From: Emiliania huxleyi CCMP1516 | Lineage: Eukaryota > Haptophyta > Isochrysidales > Noelaerhabdaceae | Reading direction: 5' to 3' | Assembly: GCF_000372725.1 (NCBI RefSeq) | Contig: NW_005196020.1 | Span: 81,419-139,127, forward strand | Length of the DNA: 57,709 nt | Shown here: one piece after another, positions 29,612 through 40,039 of the stretch | Layout: each line of letters starts with the position of its first letter | Position numbering within the stretch: the first letter of the stretch is position 1 | Notes under the pieces: model-generated | What the model saw: only the letters and a program-made list of their open reading frames with translations | Databases searched by the model: none | What the model was told of the DNA's origin: nothing | Translations under genes and position numbers: made by a program

Positions 29612-32600
29612 GTGAGCGCCCCTCTGGCTGTTTCTATGTGCGAGCTTTGTAATCCGGTTCCGGATTGTGCCTGTTGTTGGCGTGTAGGCCGAGGCCGACT
29701 TGGAGACCGTCCCGGCCTCGCGCAACACCATGGAGCGCAAGGGCGAGCCCGAGATCGACTCTATCGGTCCCGTCTACAGCAGCAGATCGGGGATCATCGT
29801 TCGCGAAACCGTCCTGCCCGTGAACGGCATGTCGCCCGAGATGCGGTCCGCCGACGCTGGGAACACGCCCGAGAAGCTGGTTGAGACTGGCCTCGGCGCG
29901 CCCGTCTCTAGCATCGGCGAGTGGCGGGTGAACAGATTGGCGACCGCTTCTCCAGCCACAACCAAGGATCTCTTCCTCCAGCTTGGCCGGGCCATCGACC
30001 CTCTTCTCGCGGAGCCGGCATGGCCTGCAGAGGTCCGTGCCGCTCAGATCTCCGATTCGAACTCGGTCCAGTCCGATATCTCCTCCGTCTCACGTGTGTG
30101 CGCCGACCGGCAGCCACGCTGCGCCGCCCCCGTTGCGTGGCATGCGGAGCCTCACCACGCACTCACCGACGAGCGCTCCAAGACCGACAAGCCGCCCGCG
30201 AACCCGCCGGTCGACATTAACTCCATCGACCTGCCCTCCCCGTTCCACTTTCCCTTCATGAGCGGACCCTCCTCTTCCGCGCCTGTCCGCACCCAGCAGC
30301 GCTGTCAGTTTTGGGCCGCCTTGTTCTTGCTGCTCGGAGCGTGCGGCGGCGTGCTGCTCTCGGTGCGGAGGAGCAGCTCGGGGCGCCTCGTGCGGTGCCG
30401 GACGGGGGCGAGGCGTGGCGCGTGGCTGCTGATTCTCGCCGCGCTACTCCCGCTGGCATGTGCACCATCAGTCTACACGTCTGGCTCAATCGACTTCCAG
30501 GTCACTGTGGGTGGCGGCAGCTACCCGGCCGAGGTGTCGTGGGACCTGACGTGCAGCGGCGCGTTGATCGGCAGTGGAGGGGCCTCCTACACCGGCACCC
30601 TGTCCGCGCCGCCCGGCGAGTGCACGCTCGACATGAACGACTCGTACGGCGACGGCTGGAACGGCAACTTGTGGAAGGGTGCGGGCTATACGTTCACGCT
30701 CGGCTCCGGATCCTACGGCAGCGAGACGTTCATCCTCGCCCCTTTCCCTCCGTCCTCTCCGCCGCCGCCGTCGCTGCCGCCTCTGCCGCCGTCCATGCCG
30801 CCTCCGCCCTCTACGCCGCCGGTCTTCCCCGGCTTCGATGTCGCCGCGTCGAGCGAGGCTAAGCTCCGCTCCCTGATCGCGGAGGCTAGCGACGACGTCG
30901 CAATCTACCTGCCGCCCAGTGCAGACTTCAAGCTGAGCAGCCAGATCAACTGCGTCTCCAGCATCAAGGTGACCGTCGCGAGCAGCGGCGAGGGCGCGAC
31001 GCTCGACGGCCAGGAACAGACCGGGCTCTTTCTCCTCCAGGGCGGCTGCAGCCTCACCCTGCGGGGGCTGACCCTCGTCAATGGGAGGACGAGCTACGGA
31101 GGCGTTGTGAACGCTTACGGCGCAGGCGACGTCGAGATCATCGACTCGACGGTCAGAGACTGCTCGGCTGGCTCGGTGCGCCGCGTAGAGCTAGCCGCAC
31201 TCCAGCAGCGCCGCACGGCAGCGAGGCGAGAGATCGAGAGGGCCACGGCTGCCTCACCCCGCTCTCTCCTCGCAACCGCAGAACGGCGGCGTCGTCTACG
31301 CGTCTAACAGCGGTGCGGTCTCGATAATCGGCTCGGATGTGTCGGACTGCTCTGCTGATGTGCGCCGCGTAGAGCTAGCCGCCACCCCTGCAGCGCCGCA
31401 CGGCAGCGGGGCGAGAGACAGAGAGGACCACGGCTGCCTCACCCCGCTCTCTCCTCGCAACCGCAGGGGAACGGCGGCGTCGTCTACGCGTTTGGCAGCG
31501 AGTCCCTCTCCATCGCGGGTATCGACTTCATCGACAACAGAGCGGACGGGTCAGGCTCGGTGCTGTACCTTTCAAACACGCCCTCCTCGATCAGCGACGC
31601 CTCCTTCACCGGCAACACCGCTGGCGACGACAAGACGATACAGACCGACTCGCCGATAGACTGGGACTGCCGCTTGGGCAGCTGGATGCAGACCGAGGGT
31701 GCCTTTAAGGGCGACTTCAGCGTCCCCGAGTGCAACCTTTGCTCCGCTGGCTACTATGGGAACAGGAGCGGCCTCACCAACTCCTCCTGCGATGGTGCGT
31801 GTAAGCGAGGCCACTTTTGTCCCAAGGGCACAGCGGAACCGCTCCCGTGTGCTCCGGGCTTCTACATGCCCGTGATTGGCGCAGCCAGTGCCGAGTCGTG
31901 CCTCCCTTGCTCTCCGGGGACGAGCCAGTCCACAGCCGGCACGGACCGTCCCTGCGACGAGTGTCCTCCCGGCACGTTCGCCGATCAGCTCAACGCCACC
32001 GGCTGCACCGACTGCCCCGCGGGACGCTTCTGCCCGAATGCAGGCACCATCCAGCCCCTCGACTGTGCCGCAGGGGAGTACCAGAACCTCACCGGCCAGG
32101 CTGCGTGCATGCAGTGCCCTGCTGGCGAGTTCCAGCCGGAGCGCGGGCAGACGTCGTGCGATTTGTGTGCCGCGGGTGGGTACTGCGAAGTCACAGATGA
32201 CTGCGGTGGCGGCTTCACGCCCTGCCCTGCGGGGAGGTACAACGAGAAGATGGGCAGCAGCTCACCAGATGCCTGCCAGCAGTGCCCCCCCGGAACCTCC
32301 AGCCCGACCGCCGGCGCAGACAGCAGCGAGACGTGCGCGAGCTGCCGTGCTGGGACGTTTGGCGGCGAGCCCGGGCTGAGTGAGTGCACGGACTGCCCTG
32401 CGGGCCGTTACCAGAACGACACGGGCGCGACGTCCTGCCGCGACTGCGAGCAGGGACGGTACTGCGCCAAGGGCGCGTCGGCGCCACTGCCTTGCGACGC
32501 GGGTACCTACTCGGACAAGTCGGACCTCACCGCCGCCTCGCAGTGCGTCGACGCCTCGCCGGGCCACTTTGCCACCACCGGCTCCACAGAGCAGACGCCG

Positions 32601-35600
32601 TGTCGCGAGGGTAGCTTCGCCGCCAAGGCGCGCAGCGAGGCCTGCGAGCTGTGCGGCCAGGGCTACTACCAGAGCGAGCCCGCCGCCGCTGCCTGCGTCC
32701 GCTGCGCTCCCGGCAAGTTTTGCCCGCAGGGGTCGTCGCGCGAGCTGGACGCGCAGTGCTCGCCTGGCACGTACGCCAGGCTGACCGACCAGAGCGGCGA
32801 CCCCGAGTGCCTCACCTGCCCCGCCGGCTCGTCGTGCGGCGGCGGGGCGGCGCCGCCCTCCGAGTGCTCGCCGGGCTCTTTCGCCGCCACGGCCGGCCTC
32901 TCCAAGTGCGCCAGCTGTGCGGGCGGGACGTACCAGGGCGAGTCGAACGCGACCAGCTGCCTTTCGTGTGACATGGGCAGCTACTGCGAGCCGGGCGCGT
33001 CGCGGCCGTTGCCGTGCGAGGGCGGTTCCTACTCGGACAAGACGAACTTGTCGGCCGCTTCGCAGTGTACGCCCGCCGATCCGGGGCACATCGCCGCGCG
33101 GGGCGCCACGGAGCAGACGGCGTGCGACAAGGGCAGCTTCGCAAGCGGCACGCGCAACGAGGTCTGCGAGCTGTGCGCCGAGGGATCCTACCAGGGCGCG
33201 ACCGCCGCGAGCGAGTGCACCGACGCCTCGCCGGGCTACTTCGCCACCACCGGCTCCACCGAGCAGACGGCGTGCGCCAAGGGGTCGTACACGAACGAGA
33301 CCAGGCAGGGCGAGTGCACGCCCTGTTCCGGCGGCACGTACCAGGACGAGGAGGCGCAGACGGCGTGCAAGTCGTGCGAGGCGGGCGGCTACTGCGCTGT
33401 TGGCGCGGCGGCGGCGCTGCCGTGCGAGGCTGGCAGCTATTCGCGCGCCACCAACCTCTCCGCCGCGAGCGAGTGCACCGACGCCTCACCGGGCCACTTC
33501 GCCACCACCGGCTCCACGCAGCAGACGGCGTGCGCCAAGGGTAGCTTCGCTGTCACGGGCGGCCTCTCCGAGTGCGAGCCGTGCAAGGGGGGGACCTACC
33601 AGCACGATAAGGGTGCGACGGGCTGTCTCGTGTGCAAGAAAGGCAGCTACTGCGAGCTGGGCGCGTCGGCGCCGCTGCCGTGCGAGGCTGGCAGCTACTC
33701 GAACGCAACAAACCTCACCGCCGCGGGTGAGTGCACGGCCTGCCCCGCCGGCAGCGCCTGCTCCACGGGCAGCATCGAGCCGACGCCGTGCTTCCCTGGC
33801 ACTTTCGCCGCGAAAGAGGGGCAGTCCAAGTGCGAGTCTTGCGATCCCGGCACTTCGTCGAATCAAGGCAGCGTCGCGTGCGACGAGTGCGTGGCTGGCA
33901 AATACGCCGCCAACGCTGGCCAAAGCCTCTGCAATCTATGTCCGCATCCCCTCAGCTCGGTCAGCGGCAGCACCATCTGCTCTATCTGCATGGACGACTA
34001 CTATCTGCGGAACACCTCGGCCCACCCAGGGGACGTCTTGACCTCCCCCACCGAGTACTGCAAGCCGTGCCCGCCGAACGCTGCCTGCCCGGACAACACC
34101 ACCCTTTCTTCCCTCGTCCTCCTGCGCGGCTTCTGGCGCGCCAGCCCCTCCTCCGCGGTGCTGACAGAGTGCCGCCTCTTTGGTGGCAATGCCAATGCCG
34201 GCAAGAAGCGATGCGCCGGCAGCGAGCCGGTGGCGAGAGGCCGGAGGATGGTGGAGGCGGGCTCAGAGTACTGCGCGTCGGACTTCAAAGGACCCGAGTG
34301 CCAGCTCTGCGCTGCGCCAGACCACCACCTCGTCGACGGCGACACCTGCGAAGTATGCGCTCCGCGCGGCGCGGCGGCGGGCCGCATCGCCGGCCTCGTC
34401 CTCGGCCTCTGCGTCGCGTGCGGCTTGGCGGCGTGGGCCTACCACATGCCGTGGCGGAAGGAGCGCATCATCGGCTCTATCCTCCGCTTTGCAGACCGCT
34501 CCGTCAAGTACTACGTCGGGGTCGGAATGACGGCCAAGGTCAAGATCCTGTTTGGCTTCTATCAGATCAGCACCGTCCTCTCCTCCACCTACTCCGCGCG
34601 GCTGCCGGACAAGTACACGAGCTGGACCGACAACTTGGCCAACGTGATTTCCGTCGACTGGTCTGGCTTTTTCCTGCCGGAGCAGTGCCTCGGCTACGGT
34701 ATGCGACTCCTCGCCATCGCCCTCTCCCCCGTCGCCCTCATCGCCCTGCTAATGATCGCGGGGATAAGTCTGCGGCTCTACCGCTGGCGCGCCGCCCCGG
34801 CGCCGCGCGAGAGGCCGTGGTACGCGGAGGCGGCCCTCGGCCTCCTCGACTTCACGCCGGCCGGCCTCGTGCTCGTCTTCTGCTTCGTGCCCTCCATCAG
34901 CGCCTCCATCTTCCGCTCCTGGTCGTGCCAGGCGCCCTCTCACAGCTGATGACTGCCGTTGCTCACAACACCAAACCCCTCAGTCCTCGTAAGTTTCTGC
35001 TGATAGGCCTACACAACCTCTCCGCCCGGCGAGGAGCTAGAGCAGGTCTCCTACATGCGGCAGGACGCGAGCGTCGAGTGCGGCTCCGACGATCACGGAC
35101 CCATCATCACCCTCGCCACCGGCTTCATCGTCCTCTGGCCGGTCGGCTCGCTGGTCCTCTTCACGTCGCTCCTCGCCGCCTGCTACACGCCGCTGCAGGC
35201 CAAGTCGCCGAATGCTCTGACGCGGGCCACCGCCTTCCTCCACCGGGAGTACAAGAAGACCTGGTACTGGTGGGAGGCGGTCGAGCTGGCGCGCAAGCTC
35301 GTGCTGACTGGCTTCGTGCTGCTGATCCCGGAGGAGCGAGCCTTTGTTCGCCTCGTGGTGGCGACGCTCATCTGCTCATGCTACGCCGTCGCGCTCGCCG
35401 TCGTGCGGCCGTACAAGCGGGTCGAGGACAACGTGCTAGCTGTTGCCACGAGCCTCGTGCTCCTCCTGCTCTTCCTCGGCACCAACTGGAGCACCATCTT
35501 CCTCGGCATCCAGGAGCGGTACCAGGGAGCAGATCCCGCCGATGTCCTCGGCTTCCGCAGCCTCAATGTGATTGTCGACTCGATGATCATCCTCGTTGCA

Positions 35601-37268
35601 GTCGTGCTCGCCTTCTTCCTCGTCGGCGCCATCGTCGCCGCCCGCCGCGTCGCCAAGATCCCCACGATCCGACTCGTCTCGACCAAGCAGCCCCCCGAGC
35701 TGAGCATCGTGAGGGGCCTCACGTGGCACCTCTTCAACAGCCACATCTGGTGAGTCATGGAGGGAGAAGAGGGAGCGAAAACAGCCGGCGTGATCCCCGC
35801 CCCTCACCCAAACGAATAGGTCGACCGGTCAAGACGCCGTCAAGGTCATCAAGGGTGAGCTCGAGCAGCTGCTGCCGGACATCAAAGTCTTTCTCGACGC
35901 GCGCACATGCTCATCAGCGCTGCTTAAGCTACACAAAGAGCCCCCCTGACGCACCGCGGTGTGCTCATAGGTAGATGATCTAAAAGACATCGGGGCGCTG
36001 GAGGAGTACATCCAGAGCTCGCAGGTCATCCTCTTCTTCCTCTCGCAGGGCTACTTCCGCTCCAAGGCTCGCCTCTTCCTCCCACCCCGCCTCTACCGCA
36101 CCCTGGCCCCAAGAACTGCCGCCTCGCCCGCGCCACAGAACTGCCTCCGAGAGGTCCGCTCGTCGCTCGAGAAGGACAAGCCGCTCGTCCTCGTCCAAGA
36201 AGCGGACCCTGAAAAGGGCGGCGGGACGCTCCAGGCGCTGCGCGACGAGTGCCCCGAGGACCTGCAGCCGGCCATTTTTGACAACGACTGGCCGCTCACG
36301 ATTTGGTATCGCATCGATGAGTTTCAGCTCATCTCCCTCAAGATCATCGCCGAGGCGCCGCCGGCCACAACCAGCTCCGTTCTCTCACTCTACCTCCCGG
36401 CCAACCCCACTTGAACCAACCTAGGCGGTGCTCCTCTGCTCGCCCAACTTTCTGGACAGGACCTCCCTTCCGCTCTGCGTGTCGGGTGAGCTCGAGAGCC
36501 AGTCGCTCGCCTTTTCCAAACCGTGCACGCTCTGGGCCTCGCCAGCCAACGCGGGGTCGCTGGCGCTGGCCGATGAGATCGCCGCCGCCTTTGCCCCAGA
36601 TCGTGAGACCGCCGGTCTCACGATCTGCACCACCGATGATCGGCCGGCCAGCGCGACGCACATGCTGCTCTACCTCAACGAGGACAGCTTCGTCAGCGAC
36701 GAGCGGCTGGCCGAGCAGGTCAAGCAGGCGCGCCAGGACAGGCTGAAGATCGTCATGGCGCACGAGAACGACCCTGCGCTCGGCGGCTGCCAGTTCTCGA
36801 GGTTTTTCGAAGTCACGCCGCAGGAGCGAATGTCTCAACGTGGCGCCTGTCCCGCCACCCCTCCTCCCCAACCCTCTCCCCCCCCAACGCCGCAGGAGCT
36901 CATCGCCGGCGGACTCTACAAGGACCTGGCAAAATCCTGCTTCCCCGGCCACCACCGCAAGGCGCGCGCGCGCGCGCCCCTCTCTCACACACAGCGAGCT
37001 CTCCCCCGCATCGAGCGTTTCGTGACGAGGGGCGGGTCCCTGCCCGCAGGTGTCGCTCGTCCTTCTGGCAAAGAGCCTAGGCGCGACCCCCGCTCGGTCG
37101 CGGGCGGGCCTCCTCGCTTCAGGCAGCGTCGTTGAGGGCAGCACCAGTCTCGCGAAGCGCAGCCTTGGCGGACTCAGCCGGGTGTTCGCCAAGATGAGCA
37201 GCCGCAGCTCTGCGGAGGCGCGCGACGTCTCTGGAGGCGAGGCGTCGTCGGTGCAGCAGCAGGTCTGA
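27341..37268 (+). CDS. giant beta-helix/GCC2-GCC3/multi-TM/TIR receptor-like protein, right paralogue
   Basis: Exons: 27341-27424, 27540-27947, 28025-28429, 28498-28545, 28604-28744, 28820-29026, 29106-29420, 29486-29611, 29688-31175, 31282-31359, 31467-34931, 35007-35749, 35820-35898, 35971-36066, 36139-36354, 36425-36823, 36896-36961, 37050-37268. The phases close, giving about 2,860 residues. Layout: low-complexity N-terminus to about 460, anchor at about 462-482, hydrophobic stretches at about 786-805 and 822-840, GDGWNG domain near 900, beta-helix about 965-1180, Cys repeats about 1180-2055, membrane helices about 2069-2470, TIR about 2493-2640, conserved tail to 2860. Six donors are GC. 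The join after residue 2766 is uncertain (GA donor, or GT donor 12 nt earlier). A plasma-membrane sensor with cytosolic TIR is inferred. Topology and ligand are unknown. Confidence 0.8.
29688..31359 (+). CDS. exons 9-10 of right receptor: GDGWNG domain and beta-helix
   Basis: Exon 9 (29688-31175) carries FWAALFLLLGACGGVLLSV and GAWLLILAALLPLACAPS, MNDSYGDGWNGNLW, a Pro-rich linker with repeated PPSLPP units and the first helix coils (LTLRGLTLVNG, GDVEIIDSTVRDCSA). Exon 10 (31282-31359) is one coil, NGGVVYASNSGAVSIIGSD. The Pro-rich linker is longer than in the left copy. Confidence 0.75.
31467..34931 (+). CDS. large Cys-rich plus membrane exon of right receptor (1,155 codons)
   Basis: Continues the beta-helix (NGGVVYAFGSESLSIAG), then GCC2/GCC3-type repeats including near-identical internal units (DASPGHFATTGSTEQT, DASPGYFATTGSTEQT, DASPGHFATTGSTQQT). 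Four membrane-proximal hydrophobic blocks follow, with VKILFGFYQISTVLSSTY. It ends WSCQ before the donor GCGCCC, where the left paralogue has GTGCTA. It is 164 codons longer than the left exon, mostly in the Cys repeats. Confidence 0.8.
35719..36354 (+). other. TIR-coding region of right receptor
   Basis: Four exons give TWHLFNSHIW, STGQDAVKVIKGELEQLL, IKVFLD + VDDLKDIGALEEYI, VILFFLSQGYFRSK and NCLREVRSSLEKDKPLVLV. The Glu in NCLRE (about residue 2566) sits where plant TIR NADases have their catalytic Glu (WCLxEL), so enzymatic activity is possible (inference). Following conserved sequence includes HMLLYLNEDSF and IVMAHENDPALGG, which is missing from the left copy. Confidence 0.75.
35899..35970 (+). 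other. right-specific GC-AG intron (72 nt)
   Basis: Splits CTCGAC from GTAGATGAT inside the FLD/VDDL motif. Begins GCGCGCACATG and ends GCTCATAG. Its length is a multiple of three but it contains an in-frame TGA, so retention would truncate the TIR. The left paralogue reads FLDVDDL without interruption. Confidence 0.75.
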
Positions 37269-38449
37269 TCGGTTGCGCGATGTCGTGCGCAAAACGTGCG
37301 GCAAACGCAAAACCTGCAAACACGGGACGATTAGTAGAGCTAGCTCGCACATGGAGCATCCGTGGGATGTATGTGCGCGGCATTCACATAGATGCGTGCA
37401 TGTTGTGCATGTGTGCATGTCACGTGCACGGGCAGTCCGGATGGAGATTATGATTTGCGTCGTGGGGTTCCCCTTCCAGCTCTTTCGTCCTGCGCGGCCG
37501 CCCCGAGTAGAGCCGTAGAGCCGTGTCGTTAGGGGGTGCGCAGCGCCCCCAAATCCACCAGTGTGGGATTTCGCGCAATCGCTTGACTCTGAATAGCTCG
37601 CCATGTACCTTTCTGAGCGCTGTGGTCGCCGCAGACTGGCTCCGACTTGACGGGCGCATGGAGACGTGATGCCTCCATGTGCGCCCGTCCGCCGTCGCGT
37701 CGAAATCGACATGCAGCGCTCGATGGTTTGCCCGAAAAGGTACATCGCAGCGTTTCGGGCGACAAGCAGCGCTGCGACCGCGGGTGGCGGTGGACATGCT
37801 CCCATGGCGCGGACGCAGCGCCGGAGTGGCCGGTGCTGCTCACCGCGACCACGACGGCTACTCTGATACTCCGGGCCGACCCGTCACCTACCAGACGGTG
37901 GCACTCTTCCACGTCTCTCGCTCACGCTGAGAAAAATTCTGAAACGGCGTGCAGCAGAGTCACCGACGAGTCGGTCCGCGTGACTCCTCGTGTCCCGTAC
38001 CGTTCTCACACATCCATAAAGTCACTTCGACCTCACTGAAGCGATGCCTGAATCCCGAATCCTTAGATTTTAGATTAGGACGCTGCGCACCCTCTACCCC
38101 TCTAGTGTCGTGGTGACTGGCGTGGTGCCACTGCGCGCCAGTCCCGTGCCTACCCAGGTAGTTTTTGGAGAGAAAATTCTTTTGTACTCCTGCTGCGGCG
38201 AAGACTTTTTTCTCCTCGACGACTTCAAGTCCTACTCGGCCGTGTGGTGGCGGAGTCATATCAACTCGCGGGTGCCGACGATCGCAGGAAAGAGCTGTCT
38301 CTCGTGGAGGGCATCTGCTTTGCGCTTGGGTGTCGCGGGGCAGGTTTCCGTATGGATGGCATTGAAGCCCGAGGGTTGCGGAAGGCGCGCGGCGGGGTCG
38401 GCTTCGGGCCGACCGCCGCCACCGAGGGCCGCCGCGCCGTAGAGCCTTG
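37269..38449. other. intergenic region with repeats, no firm gene
   Basis: 37360-37440 is rich in GTGCATGT repeats. 37500-38040 holds open but unrecognisable frames. 38110-38190 carries a short family-B-like motif (GCGCGCCAGTCCCGTGCC, also at 50638-50655). A frame around 38222-38513 reads SLVEGICFALGCRGAGFRMD but I could not assign it. Confidence 0.35.
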
Positions 38450-39394
38450 CTACCGGCGGTGCACGCGGCCGCGCTTGGAGGCGCTGATTGCTCGGCCGCG
38501 CGGGGCTGGTTGACTCGCCCGCTGGGGGTGGGGTGCACGGGGTTTGCGGCGGGGTCCCCAACGTCCCCGGGGGGGCGCGCGGGCGGCGGCCCGCGCGCCG
38601 CCGCCGCCAGGGTGGCGGCGATGGTGCATGGTGGTCCTCTCGGTCTCGCTCTCTATCGTGTCGAAGAGCATCCTATACCTTGTCTCCTGCTCGAGGTCTC
38701 GGACGCGGGCCCCGAGGGCTCGCGCTCGCGACCTGCCCCGAAGAGCTTCGAGCTGCACACGGAGGCCCTTGACCTCCGCCTGTGCCCACGCGAGCTCGGC
38801 GCGGTCCGCCCGTCTCTCGGGCTTGTGGGACGTGCCGTCCAAGTCGACGTAGCGATCTCCCTTGTCTGGGGGAAGATCGCCCTCCGTGTCTGCCTCCCTT
38901 CCCGCAGTCCGCCGCGGTGGGCTCGTCGAGCCGCGACGTGACATGTACTTGCGCACCTCGTGTAGCGCCGGGGGCTTGCATGTGTGGAGGGCACGGCCGC
39001 CGGCCGCGACGCCCGTCCGGACGCCGCCGCCCAGGGCAGCTGGCGTCAGGAGCGACCGGCTCTGCAGCCGCAACTGCTCCCATTCGGGGGCACCCTCGCC
39101 GGGTGCGCCGTACGCCTCGTCGCTCGGCGGTGGCACGGGGCGCCAGCGCGCATCGTGATACCACTGCGCGCCGTGGTCTCGTGACCCGTGGCGGGGATCG
39201 TGACCCGCGCCGAGGGCCTCCTTGGTGTCGTATGCCTCGTGCATGCCTGCAGGAGCGCTCGATCGTGTCGGGCTGCTCGGCTGGCATTGTGCGCCGCGTA
39301 GAGCTAGCAGCCTCTCCAACAGCGCGCCTTGCAGGAGATCCCGAACTTCGGAATGCGTGAAGGTTAAGGTTGTGGTTGTGGGCGTGTCAGGCAT
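38450..39394 (-). pseudogene. gag-like ORF carrying a receptor-gene fragment
   Basis: The ATG at 39394 gives MPDTPTTTTLTFTHSEVRDL, closely resembling MPDTPTKALEYSEIRDLLHG of the gag-like gene at 56354. Right after LLQGA the frame passes through 39255-39312, which on the plus strand is a piece of receptor beta-helix exon and intron (SIVSGCSAGI then GTGCGCCGCGTAGAGCTAGC). Downstream is an unrecognised Arg/Ala-rich protein with a coiled-coil-like stretch (AELAWAQAEVKGLRVQLEAL) and a low-complexity tail. The later part may not be genuine coding sequence. Confidence 0.4.
39255..39312 (+). repeat. orphan beta-helix exon/intron fragment
   Basis: ATCGTGTCGGGCTGCTCGGC followed by TGGCATT and the intron start GTGCGCCGCGTAGAGCTAGC. 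It matches the repeated exon-intron unit of the receptor genes, about 2 kb beyond the right arm. Confidence 0.7.
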
Positions 39395-39579
39395 GGCCTG
39401 GGAGGGATAGCGTGTTGGGCTTCACAAAGGGCTGACGCGACCAGTCGAGTCGCTGCCACGTGCAAGCCCCACCCGGCTGGGGAGTGGGCTCGGGGGCGGG
39501 CCGCCCTGCTTGCTCGAGGTGAATTGTCTAAAGGACGAACAAGACCCGAATCAGCACGGCGGGCGGTGCACGGCGGGCG

Positions 39580-39800
39580 GAGAATTTTACAACAAAACTC
39601 TCTCGCACACGCACGATTCATTCAGGGCGGAGAACACGGGCACTAGACCAGGGAGGACTGGGAGAGTGTGAATGGAGGGACACGTGTGGTTCAGACGAAC
39701 CGCTCCATCCACCTTGCGGCGGTCCTCTTATAAAGAAAGAAAACAGACAACCAAGGGAGGGATGGGAGGACGGTACGCCGCCACCACACAGGGATTTTGG
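39580..39800. repeat. dispersed repeats B and C
   Basis: GAATTTTACAACAAAAC with TCTCTCGCACACGCACG (family B), then AAAGAAAGAAAACAGACAACC to CCACACAGGG (family C, reverse of 24275-24340). A TATAAA at 39730 lies inside the repeat, about 310 bases upstream of the next gene, and could act as its TATA element by chance. Confidence 0.55.
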
Positions 39801-40039
39801 GCGGTCCTCTTCCCAGCCCCGCTGAGGGTCATTATTTATTTCAGCCTCCTCCCCGCTCTACCAGGTAGACTAAACCCGACCTCCTCCTCGAGGTCCACAT
39901 GAACCGACTCTCAAGACCGACTCGCTTATCGGCTCTCATTGCTTCAGGAGGTGCGGCCCTCGCGCTCGCCGCCGGCATCCGGCGCTCCGTGAATCGCACC
40001 CTTCCTGCCCTCGCAGGTGTCGCCTAGAAACCCTCAGCC

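Larger units (their letters stand above)
26540..37270. repeat. right arm of large inverted repeat
   Basis: Inverted homologue of 3240-14610, covering upstream sequence and the whole second receptor gene. Its inner edge is next to direct repeat D. Confidence 0.85.
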
